From NCBI GenBank assembly GCA_947462335.1, contig OX381721.1, positions 34,336,303-34,400,302 of the forward strand: a stretch of DNA of 64,000 bases, in the 5' to 3' direction. Below are positions 20,284 to 31,396 of the stretch, piece after piece; position 1 is the stretch's first letter, and each line of letters starts with the position of its first letter. Made by a program: the position numbers and the translations under genes. The notes beneath the pieces are model-generated. The model had not been told where the DNA came from. It saw only the letters and a program-made list of their open reading frames with translations, and made no database searches. The DNA is from Harmothoe impar. Its lineage: Eukaryota > Annelida > Polychaeta > Phyllodocida > Polynoidae.

Positions 20284-20526
20284 AGGAGGGTCTTTTGGAA
20301 CAACTGACGTGGTCGTAGGCAAATGGTGACATAACAAAACCTGTTTGATGACTGCTAGTAACATTTCTTCCACAAAATTTCCTATACAAATTTTTGGAAA
20401 ATCAATTTAAATACCACATTTTTTCAGCTAAAAATACCCTCGTCAATTGCCAATATTGCAATATTGACTAAAATTGCAATATGACGACTGACGAGACTGA
20501 CGACTCTGTTCTGAAAGAGCCTCCTG
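20284..20526. mobile_element. Family D MITE
   Basis: AGGAGGGTCTTTTGGAACAA left and TTCTGAAAGAGCCTCCT right. Internal GCAATATTGAC repeats. Confidence 0.75.
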
Positions 20527-20639
20527 AACCCTGAATCTGTGTTCTTTTGGAACATTTCTAGGGTCATGCCCATCTTTCACTCTGTGCCGTGCAGCTCACA
20601 TCTGATTGTACTGGTTGTAGTTCTGCTATGAATCTATCT

Positions 20640-20958
20640 GGAGGCTCATTCAGAACAACTGATGTGGTTGTAGGGAAATGGTGACGTGGCAAAGCCTGTT
20701 TGACGACCACCAGTAAAAAAATTTTCAGAGGATAGAATCGTCAGAAAATAGAATTTGGCATAATTTGCCATTTTTGTATATTATATATGCCCTTTTTGTA
20801 TAGTTTATATTCTGAAATGGCCTCAAAAATCTTTTGACCACCATTTGGGATCCATACATTTGCCATGGTCGTCAGCACCAATAATTACACTAGTGACCAG
20901 TTTTCACGAAAGTCAAATTATGATGACTGATGAGTCAGTTCTGAAAGACCCTCCTGGA
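20640..20958. mobile_element. Family D MITE
   Basis: GAGGCTCATTCAGAACAACTG left and TCAGTTCTGAAAGACCCTCC right. Longer than the previous copy; interior GTGACG..AAAGCCTG matches it. Confidence 0.75.
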
Positions 20959-21527
20959 CGTTTAGTATCAGAGACTCCCATTAGACTCAGGTAGAACTCT
21001 ATGACTTATAGTTAAAATAAAGATGGAGGGCACTGGGCAGGTGCGGCAAAGCATCTAAAGTTTTCCAGTATACCATCTTCTCTGATTTAAATTGTAATAA
21101 AACTAGATGGAGAGGTTTCAATGAATATGTCATACTTTCTTAGGTGTTTATAGCCAGTGATGACTATTTATTCACCGTCAATCTATGTAAGTTTAGATTC
21201 AAAAAATGCCAATTAGGGTCCGCATCTGTTTGGGGATTCATTTTTGCAAAACATTTTAAACTAAAAACTAGGAAGTTTATAATCTCCAAATATAAGTGTA
21301 TTTGATATAAGATTAATGCTTGCTTTTTTTCTGTCTTTCTACAGAATTTCACTGTCAGCTTAATTGATTTTGATTGGTTTGCGATCATCCTATTTAATAT
21401 CAATAAATACTATCAAAAGGAAGCACTCGTTTAATGCTTCTAGGTATGAGAAGCTAGCTTGCCAGTCTTTAATGTATCCTTTTTCTGGGACCTACACATG
21501 ACAAACAGCACCAAGACCATTCTGGCA
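20959..21527. other. A/T-rich region without recognisable genes
   Basis: One 79-codon minus frame with no domain pattern. No MITE ends. Confidence 0.45.
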
Positions 21528-21790
21528 CACTCAAAAAGTAAACTTGTCTCCAGACTCTTCCAAGTGACGGTCATAAAAAAATGAGTCAAAAACTTGTCTA
21601 AGTGACAAGGAAGCGGGTCTTCTAGCTGGAGATAAAAGACCCACTTGGCATGTGCCAACCGAAAACCCGACATTTGCCAGCTCCAGATACTATTTGTGCG
21701 ATGATAGCCTTATAGGTAGGACAACTTTTGACTCTTTTATTTTATGATAGTCACTTCGACGAGTCTGGAGACAAGTTAAATTTTTCAGTG
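21528..21790. mobile_element. Family C MITE, complete
   Basis: CACTCAAAAAGTAAACTTGT left and ACAAGTTAAATTTTTCAGTG right, flanked by CA on both sides (a TA target would have mutated). Confidence 0.85.
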
Positions 21791-22030
21791 CAGACCTCAG
21801 CTGCCATGCCTTACACTACAGCCTCAGTGCACTGTAAGACAACCTACCCACCACACAGCTGCAATTTTACAGCTGACTTCAGACACATATCTCTACAGCA
21901 CTCAGTCCCTTGTATATATATACCAAAGTGATTTCCAATTACAAATCCCAATGTTTCCAAGTGGCCACTTCCTCCCTTGTACCCTGTAGGCTGGAGGGAG
22001 TTGTGCTTTTTAATTTGCGGTTGGGTTTGG

Positions 22031-22273
22031 CACTTTAAGGACCGCACCGTTTTTCAATTTGCGATGTCAGTCAATAGTCATTATCATGATATATCAATGC
22101 AGTCTTGTCGAGTCTGAAATTATCCATCATACCGACCCTTGGGGAGTCGACCGAGCCCATAGGGTCGGTATGGTGCATGAATGCAGCTCTGGCGAGTCAC
22201 TCACTAGCACTGCATGCATGCATCATAACAATAAAGTGCATACTTTAGCAGTATGCTGGCTTTAAAGGGTTAA
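22031..22273. mobile_element. Family A MITE
   Basis: CACTTTAAGGACCGCA left end, CTTTAAAGGGTTAA right end. The hairpin GCGAGTCACTCACTAGC is degraded. Confidence 0.8.
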
Positions 22274-22439
22274 TTTGTGGTTGTGTGAGATGAAAGAAGC
22301 CCTTGTGTGCGGGTCTGTCCGCAGAACCTTTAATCTTCTACCACAGCCCGGGGTGTGAGGGACTGGAGGGACGACACACAGACAAATATGTTTTGTGTGT
22401 ATATGGATCCCTGCCCCACTCCCTCCCTGTAGTATACTC

Positions 22440-22654
22440 CCTTTCATTAGTATATACCTCTCTCCCAGTCGCTGCTTCTGTCTGAGTTTCTGGCTGTCTC
22501 TGTTTTTGTCTCTGTTTCTGTCTCTGTTTCTGTCCCTGTTTCTGTCTATCTCTATCCGTGGCTCTGTCCCTACTTCGATCTGCCTCATACTTCCTCTATT
22601 GCTCCCCCCGCCGTTCAAGCTGTCTCTACCGGTATCTGGCTCTGTGACTGCCAG

Positions 22655-22711
<57 letters not shown>

Positions 22712-22990
22712 CTCTCTCTCTCTCTCTCGCTCTCTTTTTCCTTAGTCCCTATCAATCTCTATCACTGTCTCCCTTTGTCTTTGTCTATCGCTGGCGCTGT
22801 TCGTCACCCCCTGGCTCTCAGTCTTTATTTGTCCCTCTCTGCATGTGCAATGCATCCCTACTAATTCCCATGAACAGCCACTCTCCTCCTATTGCCCTGC
22901 TCCTGTCTCTATATCTTCGGCTCTGACACTGCCTCTCCATATCCCTCTATATATTCCTTGTCTCTTTCCCTCTCTCACTGGTTGTTTCTC
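22440..22990. repeat. Pyrimidine-rich microsatellite region, with (CT)n at 22656-22735
   Basis: CTGTTTCTGTCTCTG-type repeats flank a pure CT run. Reading frames through it are Leu/Ser repeats and not genes. Confidence 0.9.
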
Positions 22991-23084
22991 TGTTTACCCA
23001 AAGTTCTCCCCAACTACTTCAGCTATAATTCACGTAGTAGTTATAGGACGAGTACCACGCTGCATAGAAAAGTAGACTTCGGGC

Positions 23085-23210
23085 ACAACATTAGTGCATC
23101 ATGCCCATGCCTAGGTAGTGCATCATCACTGGGATGAATAAATGCATTGTTGCATTATGACGACAAACAAGGCTCATGCCTTGAGGCATCATGCTGTTCT
23201 TCACAGGTAC
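23085..23210. mobile_element. Family A remnant
   Basis: AGTGCATCATGCC, AATAAATGCATTG and GCATCATGCTG blocks in family A order without clear ends. Confidence 0.45.
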
Positions 23211-23757
23211 AGTGTACTTAATGGTTATATTGGATAACCATTATATAACACGACACTCGGCTTTCATCAGGGCGTGTGGTGGGAGTGTCCAGAGACAGAG
23301 ATCTATTCCCAGTCAACATTGCTTGATTGGGCCCATATGTGTTTTTACCTTGGCAAGGTGATTTGCCCACTCTGGGTTTTGGTCGTTTTTTTTCCAGGGC
23401 TACCAGTGGGAGCCAAGATGGGTCATTCCAGATTCAAAGTGCCCATCCCTAACCTGGATTTAGTACACACTATAAAAATGTATAATAAATGGTTATTTCT
23501 TGAGGGAAATCAGATATCTGTATGTTTCGAAATATTTACAATGTATTTATGAGAAAAAAAAGTGTTATGGGCTGAACCATCTGGGTTCCCACCGGAAGTC
23601 CTGGACAAAAAGCACCATAACCCAGATATGGGCAAGCCAAGCTGGCCCGAGTAAAACACATATGGGCCCCAGAGACCAATGCTTTCTGGGTTATTGGTCT
23701 GGGTATGTGCACTGGGGCTCTATTATAGGAACTGTGGTATTACGGGACACTAGATTG
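23211..23757. other. Region without recognisable genes
   Basis: GGTTATATTGGATAACC (~23222-23240) is a short inverted repeat. Frames of 92 and 106 codons show no domain pattern and no splice context. Confidence 0.4.
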
Positions 23758-23990
23758 TTAACCCTTTACTGGTGGCATAGTGCATTATGCCATTTATCAT
23801 TATTATGCATTAACAACTGATGAAGGCGGCCCCAATGAGTAACTCACCAGTGCTGCATTCATGCATCATGTATTCCCGAAGGGCTTGATTGCTACACTCA
23901 CAAAGGGTCATGATGATGCAATATTGCAGCCTTGGTGTGCAACATAGTAGAGTCGCCAGTACTGAATTCCTGCATCATGCCATCAAATAG
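23758..23990. mobile_element. Family A MITE, right end decayed
   Basis: TTAACCCTTTACTGGTGGC left end. The interior GTAACTCACCAGTGCTGCA is recognisable. Confidence 0.65.
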
Positions 23991-23998
23991 CTAGCAAG

Positions 23999-24026
23999 CC
24001 AGCCCAGTATTGCCATACTGGGCTGG
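23999..24026. other. Perfect 12-bp-stem hairpin
   Basis: CCAGCCCAGTAT - TGCC - ATACTGGGCTGG. Isolated, not part of a recognised element. Confidence 0.8.
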
Positions 24027-24299
24027 TGAGAGATCCCCATGTTTTGACTGTGGGTGAACTACAGGACCTCATTACGGACAAAGTAAACGGTTTACAGGGC
24101 CAAAGAAGGTTCCATTCTTATCTCTAGACACTTAGCTTTCCATATTCACTCAGATATTTGCCTGTTTGTTAATGATATGGTAGTACACCAGTGGTTTATG
24201 AGAGAAACCTTCTGTTCATACTAGGCCTGGCATATAGCAGGACCCCCAGTGATTAGAACAGGGTCTATCATCGACTGTACATTTATACAGTCGATTCCA

Positions 24300-24364
24300 A
24301 ATTGACTAGCCATCAAATGAAGTGCACATCACATTAAAGCACTATGTGGCCCATAAAGGGTTAA
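24300..24364. mobile_element. Family A right-end fragment
   Basis: CACATTAAAGCACTATG ... CATAAAGGGTTAA only. Confidence 0.55.
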
Positions 24365-24491
24365 ACACCTGGACATGGGGCGCGTACAAGGTGGGGTAAT
24401 TACAGGTGTCAGGTAGCCTACAGGGGGTGTGTGTACCTGGTGTACAGGTAATAACCCCAGGGGGAGGGCACTCCCTCAGGATTGGTCTCTG

Positions 24492-24740
24492 CACAGAGAA
24501 AAGAGGTTGGATCACAGTGACTCCCAAGATTGGAGTCTGGACTTGATCACTAAAGTGGTGGCTCCACTAACGACCGTCCTTCCGTCCGTCCGTCCATAAA
24601 AACAGTCCAAAAAAGCAGGGAAAAGGGAAAAGCAGACAAATTTTATGGACGGACGGATGGACGGTCGTTGGTGGAGGCACCCCTTTAGATAACTCTCCCC
24701 ATGACTCTAAAGTGACTCCTAATCATCAAATCCCGACTTG
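24492..24740. mobile_element. Family B2 element, interrupted by family T
   Basis: CACAGAGAAAAGAGGTTGGA left end with CACAGTGACTCCCAA, as in the 62.4-kb copy. It continues after the T insertion as AACTCTCCCCATGACTCTAA. The right end has been replaced by family I. Confidence 0.7.
24550..24689. mobile_element. Family T MITE with (GGAC)n arms
   Basis: CTAAAGTGGTGGCTCCAC / GTGGAGGCACCCCTTTAG ends, with CGTCCTTCCGTCCGTCCGTC arms facing their inverse. Nested in B2. Confidence 0.75.
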
Positions 24741-24870
24741 ATTATTAAACTCGACTGGTGGACAAACCACTTGTTTAAAAAAAATATTTTTCTTAAAACA
24801 AGTGGTTTGTCCGCCAGTCGAGTTTAATAATCTTATTTTCTTGAAATGAGATGATTATTTTTGGCTGTGT
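24741..24870. mobile_element. Family I MITE
   Basis: Near-perfect palindrome: AAACTCGACTGGTGGACAAA opposite TTTGTCCGCCAGTCGAGTTT, with an A/T loop. Followed by AATCTTATTTTCTTGAAATG, which recurs inverted in the second copy at 37.0 kb. Confidence 0.8.
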
Positions 24871-25584
24871 AGAAAAGATAAAGAGTGCCCCCCTCCCGGA
24901 TAACAGCGGAAACACCTCAGTAGATACCTTTCCACAGGGAACGGTCATTAACAACAGGGGAGGGGGGGTGACTGTTCTGGTCGGTGAGGCGCAAGGAATT
25001 GGACTCTTGTAGGCGGGAAACATGTTACAGCGGGAATAAGAAAAAGTCTGCCTCATTTCAAAAAGAAAAAAAATCTGATATGTCTAATTTATAGATCAGA
25101 GGGGGCCGGTTGAAAACTATTGGGCCTGTGTATAATATGGGGCAATGTAGTAAAACGTTGAAGTAACAATCGACTCCAAGTAACTGAGTCAGGTTCAAAC
25201 CAGGGAAGTAGAAAAAGAGAAAAATCCGTTCTGATTATCTTCACTTCTCACCTTACCCAAAAAGTATTTGATTAACAGAAGAATTAGTACCAAGTGAGTT
25301 AATTTAAAGCACTGTTATTTTCGCTTTTCAATTTTACTATTTCTCTGGCCCTCCTGTGCCGGTGAGTCCTCTGATCTTTAACTGATAGTTCAGATTTCTA
25401 AAATGGTTTTTGTTTTATTTCGTATTACAATACCATCTTCTGAACTTAAGGGCTAAACAGGAAAAACCTCAAAACATATTGCAAAAACCCTCGATAAAAC
25501 TTGCGATGCATTGATAAACTTGGCTGGGATTCCTTCCTAAAATATCAATTCAAACTATGTCTAAACTTACCACCCCTGTGCTTA
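24871..25584. other. Region without recognisable genes
   Basis: No frame with a domain pattern (longest is 87 codons, minus). No repeat ends recognised. Confidence 0.45.
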
Positions 25585-25690
25585 TTAACCCTGTAAGGGC
25601 AGAATAGTGCAAAAGCACACGTTTTCCTTTGTCGGCATGATTCTTGAATGCCACCCTGGTATGTGTACTTAATGCATCATGTCGAACCTT

Positions 25691-25855
25691 CACAGAGAAA
25701 AGAAACAGCGTCAAAAGGGAGTCCAGGTTGCCGCCAGAATGACTCCCCTCTCTAAGGGAGTCCAGGTCGCCTAAGGGAGCCTAGGTGACTCTCTGGCTGA
25801 CCTAAGGGAGTCACCTGGGGGAGTCATATAGCTCTCTGGGTTTCTTCTCTCTGTG
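25691..25855. mobile_element. Family B MITE, right arm deleted
   Basis: The complete left arm to TATAGCTCTCTGGG is joined directly to TTTCTTCTCTCTGTG. The deletion removes almost all of the palindromic right arm, as expected for slippage on a hairpin. Confidence 0.85.
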
Positions 25856-25930
25856 CTATTGAATACATAGATACCTGAAGTAGGGTCGGCATGATGAAGC
25901 TCTAGCTAGTTACTCCCTAAACTTTATTTA

Positions 25931-26259
25931 TGGCTGTGTCTTATGAGATTGTAACAATTGAAACATCTTGACCGGTGTCTTTGACCAGGTGTAGTCTTTG
26001 ACCGGTGTAGTCTTTGACCAGCAAGTTTCAAAACAGTAGAAATGAGGGCTATGCACAGAGAAATGCCTGGAAAATGTTAATGGATATTTTAACACTATAT
26101 CTTACAAATTTCCCTGCATTTCTGTGTACATAGCCCCCATTTCAGCCATTTTGAAGCTTGCTAGTCAAAGACTACACCGATCAAAGACTACACCTGGTCA
26201 AAGACTACACCCGGTCAAAGACATTTCAATTGTTACAATCTCATGAGACACATCCTAAT
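25931..26259. mobile_element. Family G MITE with satellite repeats in its arms, copy 1
   Basis: Ends TGGCTGTGTCTTATGAGAT / ATCTCATGAGACACA. The left arm has two to three copies of GTCTTTGACCGGTGTA and the right arm four copies of the inverse. Core inverted motif TGCACAGAGAAATGCC / CATTTCTGTGTACATAG. Confidence 0.85.
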
Positions 26260-26317
26260 GCATCACGCCTACAAAGGGTATGGCACATTAAAGTATATGC
26301 GGGCCTTAAAGGGTTAC

Positions 26318-26898
26318 GTCTAATAGCTACAATCTACTTTGAACAGTTTACAAGTTTTGTAGACACAGCGTTATTGTTGGTATACCAGACATAACTGGTA
26401 CGTGCCAACGTGAGAACTAAACCCAGATGTGTAATACACAATACACACCTTTCTGTCGGGCACAATGCTGTGGGAAAGTAGAAACTTAGTCTAGGTACCA
26501 GTCACTTATACACCAGGATCTGCTGATCTACCAATGTGTAAGGTCTAGGCTGCATTGAAGCCATTTTGTAGTGAGATTCCCAATGGATGTTCTTGTTCTT
26601 TCATATTCAATTATTATGCTGTCCCATTCAATGTCTTACAATCGATGGTTGTGTCCTACTACTTTATCAGTGTTCACAAGCAATGACCCAACCACTTCCC
26701 TGTCTATTAACCAAAATGTAGTTCTTGGCACTAGCTGTGACCTTGTGAGATGTACGTTCTTGTGGACATTAATTGTTCTATACCATAGCATTTCAATTAT
26801 TGTCAATTAAGCAGCATATCATGGCCACTCCAGGTACCAAGAAATGCAATGTAGGGTAGATTTACCTGAAGTCGGACACATACCTTGAGACGGTTTAA
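26318..26898. other. Region without recognisable genes
   Basis: Two frames of ~79 codons, hydrophobic by A/T composition, with no domain pattern. Confidence 0.45.
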
Positions 26899-27810
26899 TT
26901 AAGGTGGATCGCTACCTCTTGAATATGGACACACTGCGCAGGTATCTGCGCATATGGCTTATATGTATCATAATGAGCTAATATTACATGATCTGATACA
27001 TATATATGCTGGCTAAACCATTTTAGAAAATTGGAAGATTTCGAGCAAAATTGAGCGTTTTATTGGACTTTGAATATTTGATATATTTGTAGCCAATGAT
27101 ATTTGCCTTTTTTATCAAAAGTTTGAATATTGAAAATATTTACCAATAAATCATTATCTAGAATGATATAGATCTAATTAAGTTACTTGAAATAACCAAG
27201 GGTATAAATTGTAGCAATTTTCTGTCCTGATTCTAGCCATTTTACGCTTTATTTTTAGCTTTAAATGTAAAATTTAGACCGATTTTGCTATATTTTTTAA
27301 CTTCAAAGGCCAAAAAAACTAAAAATATGCCTGGGACCCCCTATCAAAATCACTTTCATATGTTAGGAAATGATCTGACCTATTTTCTGAGAGAGTTTAA
27401 AAAAATTCTGTTAATTTTGAATACTATTTTTAGCCAATAAGGCTACAAAATAATAGCAATTTATTCCTATTCTCTCCCGAAACATCATATTTTTACCCAG
27501 AATGCCATAGCATACAACTGTAAAAAAAAGATTTCAGTAAAGTGAAACATATAGGCTTTTCACATGTGAAGTTTTACATTTCTGTGCATAACGCTTGATA
27601 TTCAAAATATTATTGAAGTTTTCACAATTTTTTCTCATTTTTAGAGAAAAATGAAAATAATTTAATTTTTCAAAATTCTGTATCTAAAAAAGTAGGTCGG
27701 GACCCCCCATTTTTCTTTTCATTTTCCGATTCCGCATGATTCAGGCTACCCGTAGAAAAGAAATAGAGACATTCTGTTAACTTTGATCAAAGGGTAGCGA
27801 CCCACCTTAA
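26899..27810. mobile_element. ~900-bp A/T-rich element with TTAA flanks
   Basis: TTAA then GGTGGATCGCTACC at the left and GGTAGCGACCCACC then TTAA at the right. No frame reaches 60 codons inside. It is the longest single repeat unit in the window, and its interior is not self-complementary. It may be a deletion derivative of a piggyBac-type element that has lost its transposase. It contains repeated TTTTTAGC..AAAATTTTG motifs. Confidence 0.75.
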
Positions 27811-28229
27811 GTGTAATTCTTTCCCAAAGACAAACACTAGAAATTGTATTGTACATGAATAAATGTCACTGTCCGTCTCGGGGTATGTGTCGGACTCATG
27901 GTGAATCTGCCCTACGATGTACATCGGTCATGATGTCATATCTGACTCCATCAGATAGAGCAAAGCCAGCAGGACTTTTAACGAGTTTTGAAAGGAGTCT
28001 GAGCAGGACTAGGTTCAAGTCTGGACATTACATTAAGAAGCCGGAAGCCATTGCTGCGCAGCCGCAGTAGTAGCCTACTTCACACGTCAGCCATGTGGTG
28101 CCAAGACGCCCGTCACATAGACGTGTAAAGTGTTACGTCTTTACGTCAGTCCGACAGCAGGGGAGGGCACAAGGAGAGAAGAAAGAGCTCAAGGAGTTTG
28201 GGAGGAGGGGGTGTGAGGTTGGTCATGTT
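27811..28229. other. Region without recognisable genes; GC-richer patch
   Basis: GCTGCGCAGCCGCAG (~28051) resembles an NRF-1 site, and TTACGTC occurs twice (28132-28147). The 73-codon plus frame (27849-28070) is not convincing. Confidence 0.35.
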
Positions 28230-28467
28230 TTAACCCACTATAAGGGCAATATAGCACGTTAAAACAGTTTTAGGCTACTGGCGTCATGATGCATGAAAGC
28301 AGCCCTCGTGAATAACTATTTATTCATTGCGTCAAAGCTATCCGGTTGATATACTCCAAGAGGGTTGGCATGATGCACCAATGTACTGCTGATGAATTAC
28401 TAGCAAGTGCTTCATTTGCGCATCATGGTAAAAAAGCTTCTGTATCATTCACTCCCTAAATGGTTAA
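28230..28467. mobile_element. Family A MITE
   Basis: TTAACCCACTATAAGGGC to CTAAATGGTTAA. Hairpins are degraded. Confidence 0.7.
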
Positions 28468-28539
28468 ATGAACTTGGGTGAAGGTTTTAGGAGGTACAGG
28501 TAAATTTAAGGGGATGGACTGACAAGGGTAAGGAAGTAA

Positions 28540-28680
28540 ACAGCTTTAAAGATAGGCTGGAGAAGAGGGATAGAGCCAGAGGGACAGGGAGAGACAGAGA
28601 GGTAGAGAAAGAGACACAGAGACAGGGAGACAGACAGAGACAGAGCCACAGGGACATAAAGAGATGTCAAAGGAAAGGGT
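28540..28680. repeat. Purine-rich GAGACAGA tract
   Basis: Imperfect GAGACAGG/GACAGAGA repeat. The minus frame across it is low complexity. Confidence 0.8.
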
Positions 28681-29211
28681 CTGACGGAGTGAGGGCAGCC
28701 AAAGACAATGGGATATAGAGACAGTCTTAAGGGGTGAATCCACTGACTTGAATCCTTCGGCTCGGACGGGATTCGTCCATAGGTTTAACATTGTGAACTT
28801 TCATCCGATCCGATAGATTTGCTACAGAGACAGGATTAAGACAATCAGACCGAAGAGAACTCAGTGATTTTGTATGTTTCAACTAATTGATTAAGTGGGT
28901 GGAATTTCATGAACATGTGAAACTGCACTTTGTCCAATCACAGCAAACTTCAGAAAAAATGATGTGGATAATTGGTCCCATACTTATTGTTCAATTAAGT
29001 AGATGGTCTGGTGTTTATTTCAGAGCCTTGACAGGAGGTATCCAGCCATCTAACCACTTCTAATGGTGTTTAGGTATAGAGGTTTGGTAGAGGAGGTCTG
29101 AGGGGAAATGAGCTGGAGAGGAGTGCTGGGTGGTCCCTAATGGGGTGACCACAGTCTGATAAGGGGCACACCCACAACCCTAGTCCTGCCCATAGCTACA
29201 GAACAGCTACA

Positions 29212-29365
29212 GCTTAGGGTCCTGGTGGTACCTGGTCCTTTCCAAACCACACCAAAAGTACTAGGTCAGGGTCCTGCCTATATCACACCCACAGCTAGAG
29301 CTAAGGGTCCTGGTGGTACCTGGTCCTTTCCAAACCACACCAACAGCACTAGGTCAGGGTTGCCT
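29212..29365 (+). repeat. Tandem duplication, ~85-bp unit x2
   Basis: GGGTCCTGGTGGTACCTGGT..CCTTTCCAAACCACACC..ACTAGGTCAGGG occurs twice with few differences. The short plus frame here simply follows the duplication. Confidence 0.85.
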
Positions 29366-29841
29366 GGGTTACATCCATCACGCCACCTTAGGTTACCCTT
29401 ACAGAGTTAAGAGACCCCTTGGTCAGTGTGGCCTGAAATGACCGCTACATCCTAAGGTAGAGGTGGTAATGGATTTATCAGCACAGGTGTGAAGTACACA
29501 GGACCAGGGTGGGGCTAGAGGTGGGGCAGGGGGTGGAGGTGGGCAGATACTGGGGGGGGGGGGGGGGTGATAAGGGTAGGCCTATAGGTATACAGAGAGA
29601 TCCATCCTCTTCTGCAGGCAGCATAGCCCTGGGCTGTCGTTTCTGGCAGCTTTCTTTTTGATAATCACCCTAAATGTTACTGTCAAATACTAATCGCCGC
29701 ATCACCGACACCTATGATTTTGTTACTTGTCATGAACGTTGTCCCAGGTCAGGTCACTGGACCTGAAACAAAAAATTACTGTCATAGGCTGTAACCCTAG
29801 TCTGTACCTGCATCCATTAAATAATGCGGTCAGTTAACCAC
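29366..29841. other. Region without recognisable genes
   Basis: G-run at 29552-29567. No frame or MITE end recognised. Confidence 0.45.
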
Positions 29842-30024
29842 TACCGTACTGTCGCAATTTAGCGCCGGGGTGCCCTTCAATTTGGCAGGGCATTTAAACA
29901 AGACAGGCCGTTATTCAAGATCTTATTTTAGTGCTTGAGGAACCTTTCAAGACCTCTGTACCCCCTGCGCTTACACAATACCGACGCTTTTTTAAAACCC
30001 GCTCTTAATCACGATGGTACGGTA
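29842..30024. mobile_element. MITE with TACCGTACTGTCGC / GATGGTACGGTA ends
   Basis: Inverted ends of about 12 bp and internal AGCGCC / ACCCGCTC motifs. Resembles the AATACCGTATTT element at 12.6 kb in general design. Confidence 0.5.
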
Positions 30025-30139
30025 AACGTCAAATCCAGAACTGCCTAATGAGGGAATAATAGCTTGGCCAATAGTGGCCAATAGTAGTCATGAACACATT
30101 GGGGTTTACTCAGTGGATACGGGGGCAGACTATGAAGTC

Positions 30140-30350
30140 AACACTTTATGAATCATCTAATCTAAACAACTTTAACAAAGAATAGATTAAAGTTGATTAA
30201 AGGCCTCATTTAGCAGCTTTAAGCAACTTTTAAACAACTAATATTTTCTCCCAGATTAAAGTTACTTAAAGTTGCTTCAAGCTGCTGAAATCAGGCCATA
30301 ACTAAACTTTAAGTTGTGCTTAAAGTTGCTTAAATTAGATGTATCATGCA
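30140..30350. mobile_element. Palindromic MITE of TTAAAGTTG units
   Basis: Left arm TCTAAACAACTTTAAC ... AGCAGCTTTAAGCAAC mirrors right arm GTTGCTTCAAGCTGCT ... GTTGCTTAAATTAGA. Confidence 0.65.
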
Positions 30351-30392
30351 GTGCAATGCATGGTGTCTGTAGGAGGTGAACTCTGCACACAC

Positions 30393-30630
30393 ACAGAAAG
30401 AGTGTCGAAAGGGAGTCCAGTTGTCTCCAAAATGACTCCCTTCTTTAGGGGGGACCAGCCTGCATTGAAAGGAGCCTAGGTGACTCCCTGCCTGACCTAG
30501 GGGAGTCACCTAGGGGAGTCATATAGCCCCCTGACTCACCTCAGGGGGTCACATAGACCAGGGCTGCCCTAGAGAGGAGAGTCATTCTAGAAGAAACCTG
30601 GATTTCTTTTGTTGGTGTGTCCTTATTCCC
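30393..30630. mobile_element. Family B MITE, degenerate
   Basis: CACACAGAAAGAGTGTCGAA and the GGGAGTCACCTAGGGGAGTC centre are recognisable. The right end is truncated after GGATTTCTTTTG. Confidence 0.7.
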
Positions 30631-31248
30631 CGGCCTTTTTCTGCGCAGGTATCTACGTTTAGCGGACCTCAGCCCATTGGTAGTGACGTGAGAGGTGAGA
30701 CAGAGCCAGGTCTCAAGCCAAGTGATGATGGCACAAGAAGGATCTACACGTCTAGCAATAGACACTGTGCCTCCATACTATCCCCCAGAGAGCTTTGGTG
30801 TAAAAAAGACGCACCCTTGCTAAGCCACGCTCAGCCCAAAAGTCCTTGTTTTGGCAGGGGAAAAACATACAAAGTATATATATATTTTTTTTTTTTTTGA
30901 TTTGAGATGACAAAGTTGTTTATACTGGACATAAAAAAAAGCTTGTTCAGCTCGATCAGCATTTAACATCCAGTTTTTCAACATATAATCAATGTAACAT
31001 AATACTATATGAATTAACTAAATACATGGGGTCTGGGATGATGCATCTATCTGATGCATAATTTCTGTTTCTTTTCTCTGCGTGCATAATTTGTATCAGG
31101 CCAGATACACCGTGAAAGGTTGGCATTGAGGCCAAGTAGTTTTATCAGGACCAGAGTTGGTGTAGTCACAGTTTTGTTGTGATATTTTGATAGCTCAATG
31201 GCGCATTTATTCCCTAGATTACTAGAGCTGAGATGAAGAGTATTTTGG
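30631..31248. other. Region without recognisable genes
   Basis: A/T-rich. A stray GTTTCTTTTCTCTGCGTGC at ~31066-31084 is a family B right-end scrap. Confidence 0.45.
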
Positions 31249-31396
31249 GTAGCCATTTTGGATTTGTGCCTATTTGACAGTGTTCCACACCTCGGAAACA
31301 AATGTCTCAGAAAGGTCTATAGAGTCCCCCCAAAAAGGTGCCCTAGTTTCCGAGGTGTGGGAAGCTGTCAAATAGGTACAAATCCAAAATGGCTAC
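31249..31396. mobile_element. Family H MITE (148 bp)
   Basis: GTAGCCATTTTGGATTTGTG opposite CACAAATCCAAAATGGCTAC-type arm, with inner TTCCACACCTCGGAAAC / GTTTCCGAGGTGTGGGAA. Single copy in the window. The 73-codon plus frame is an artefact. Confidence 0.85.

Larger units (their letters stand above)
25585..26317. mobile_element. Family A MITE carrying two nested elements (B and G)
   Basis: TTAACCCTGTAAGGGC left end and GCCTTAAAGGGTTA right end lie ~730 bp apart because B (25691-25855) and G (25931-26259) entered separately. The A sequence between them (ATAGATACCTGAAGTAGGGTCGGCATGA) is intact. Confidence 0.8.
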
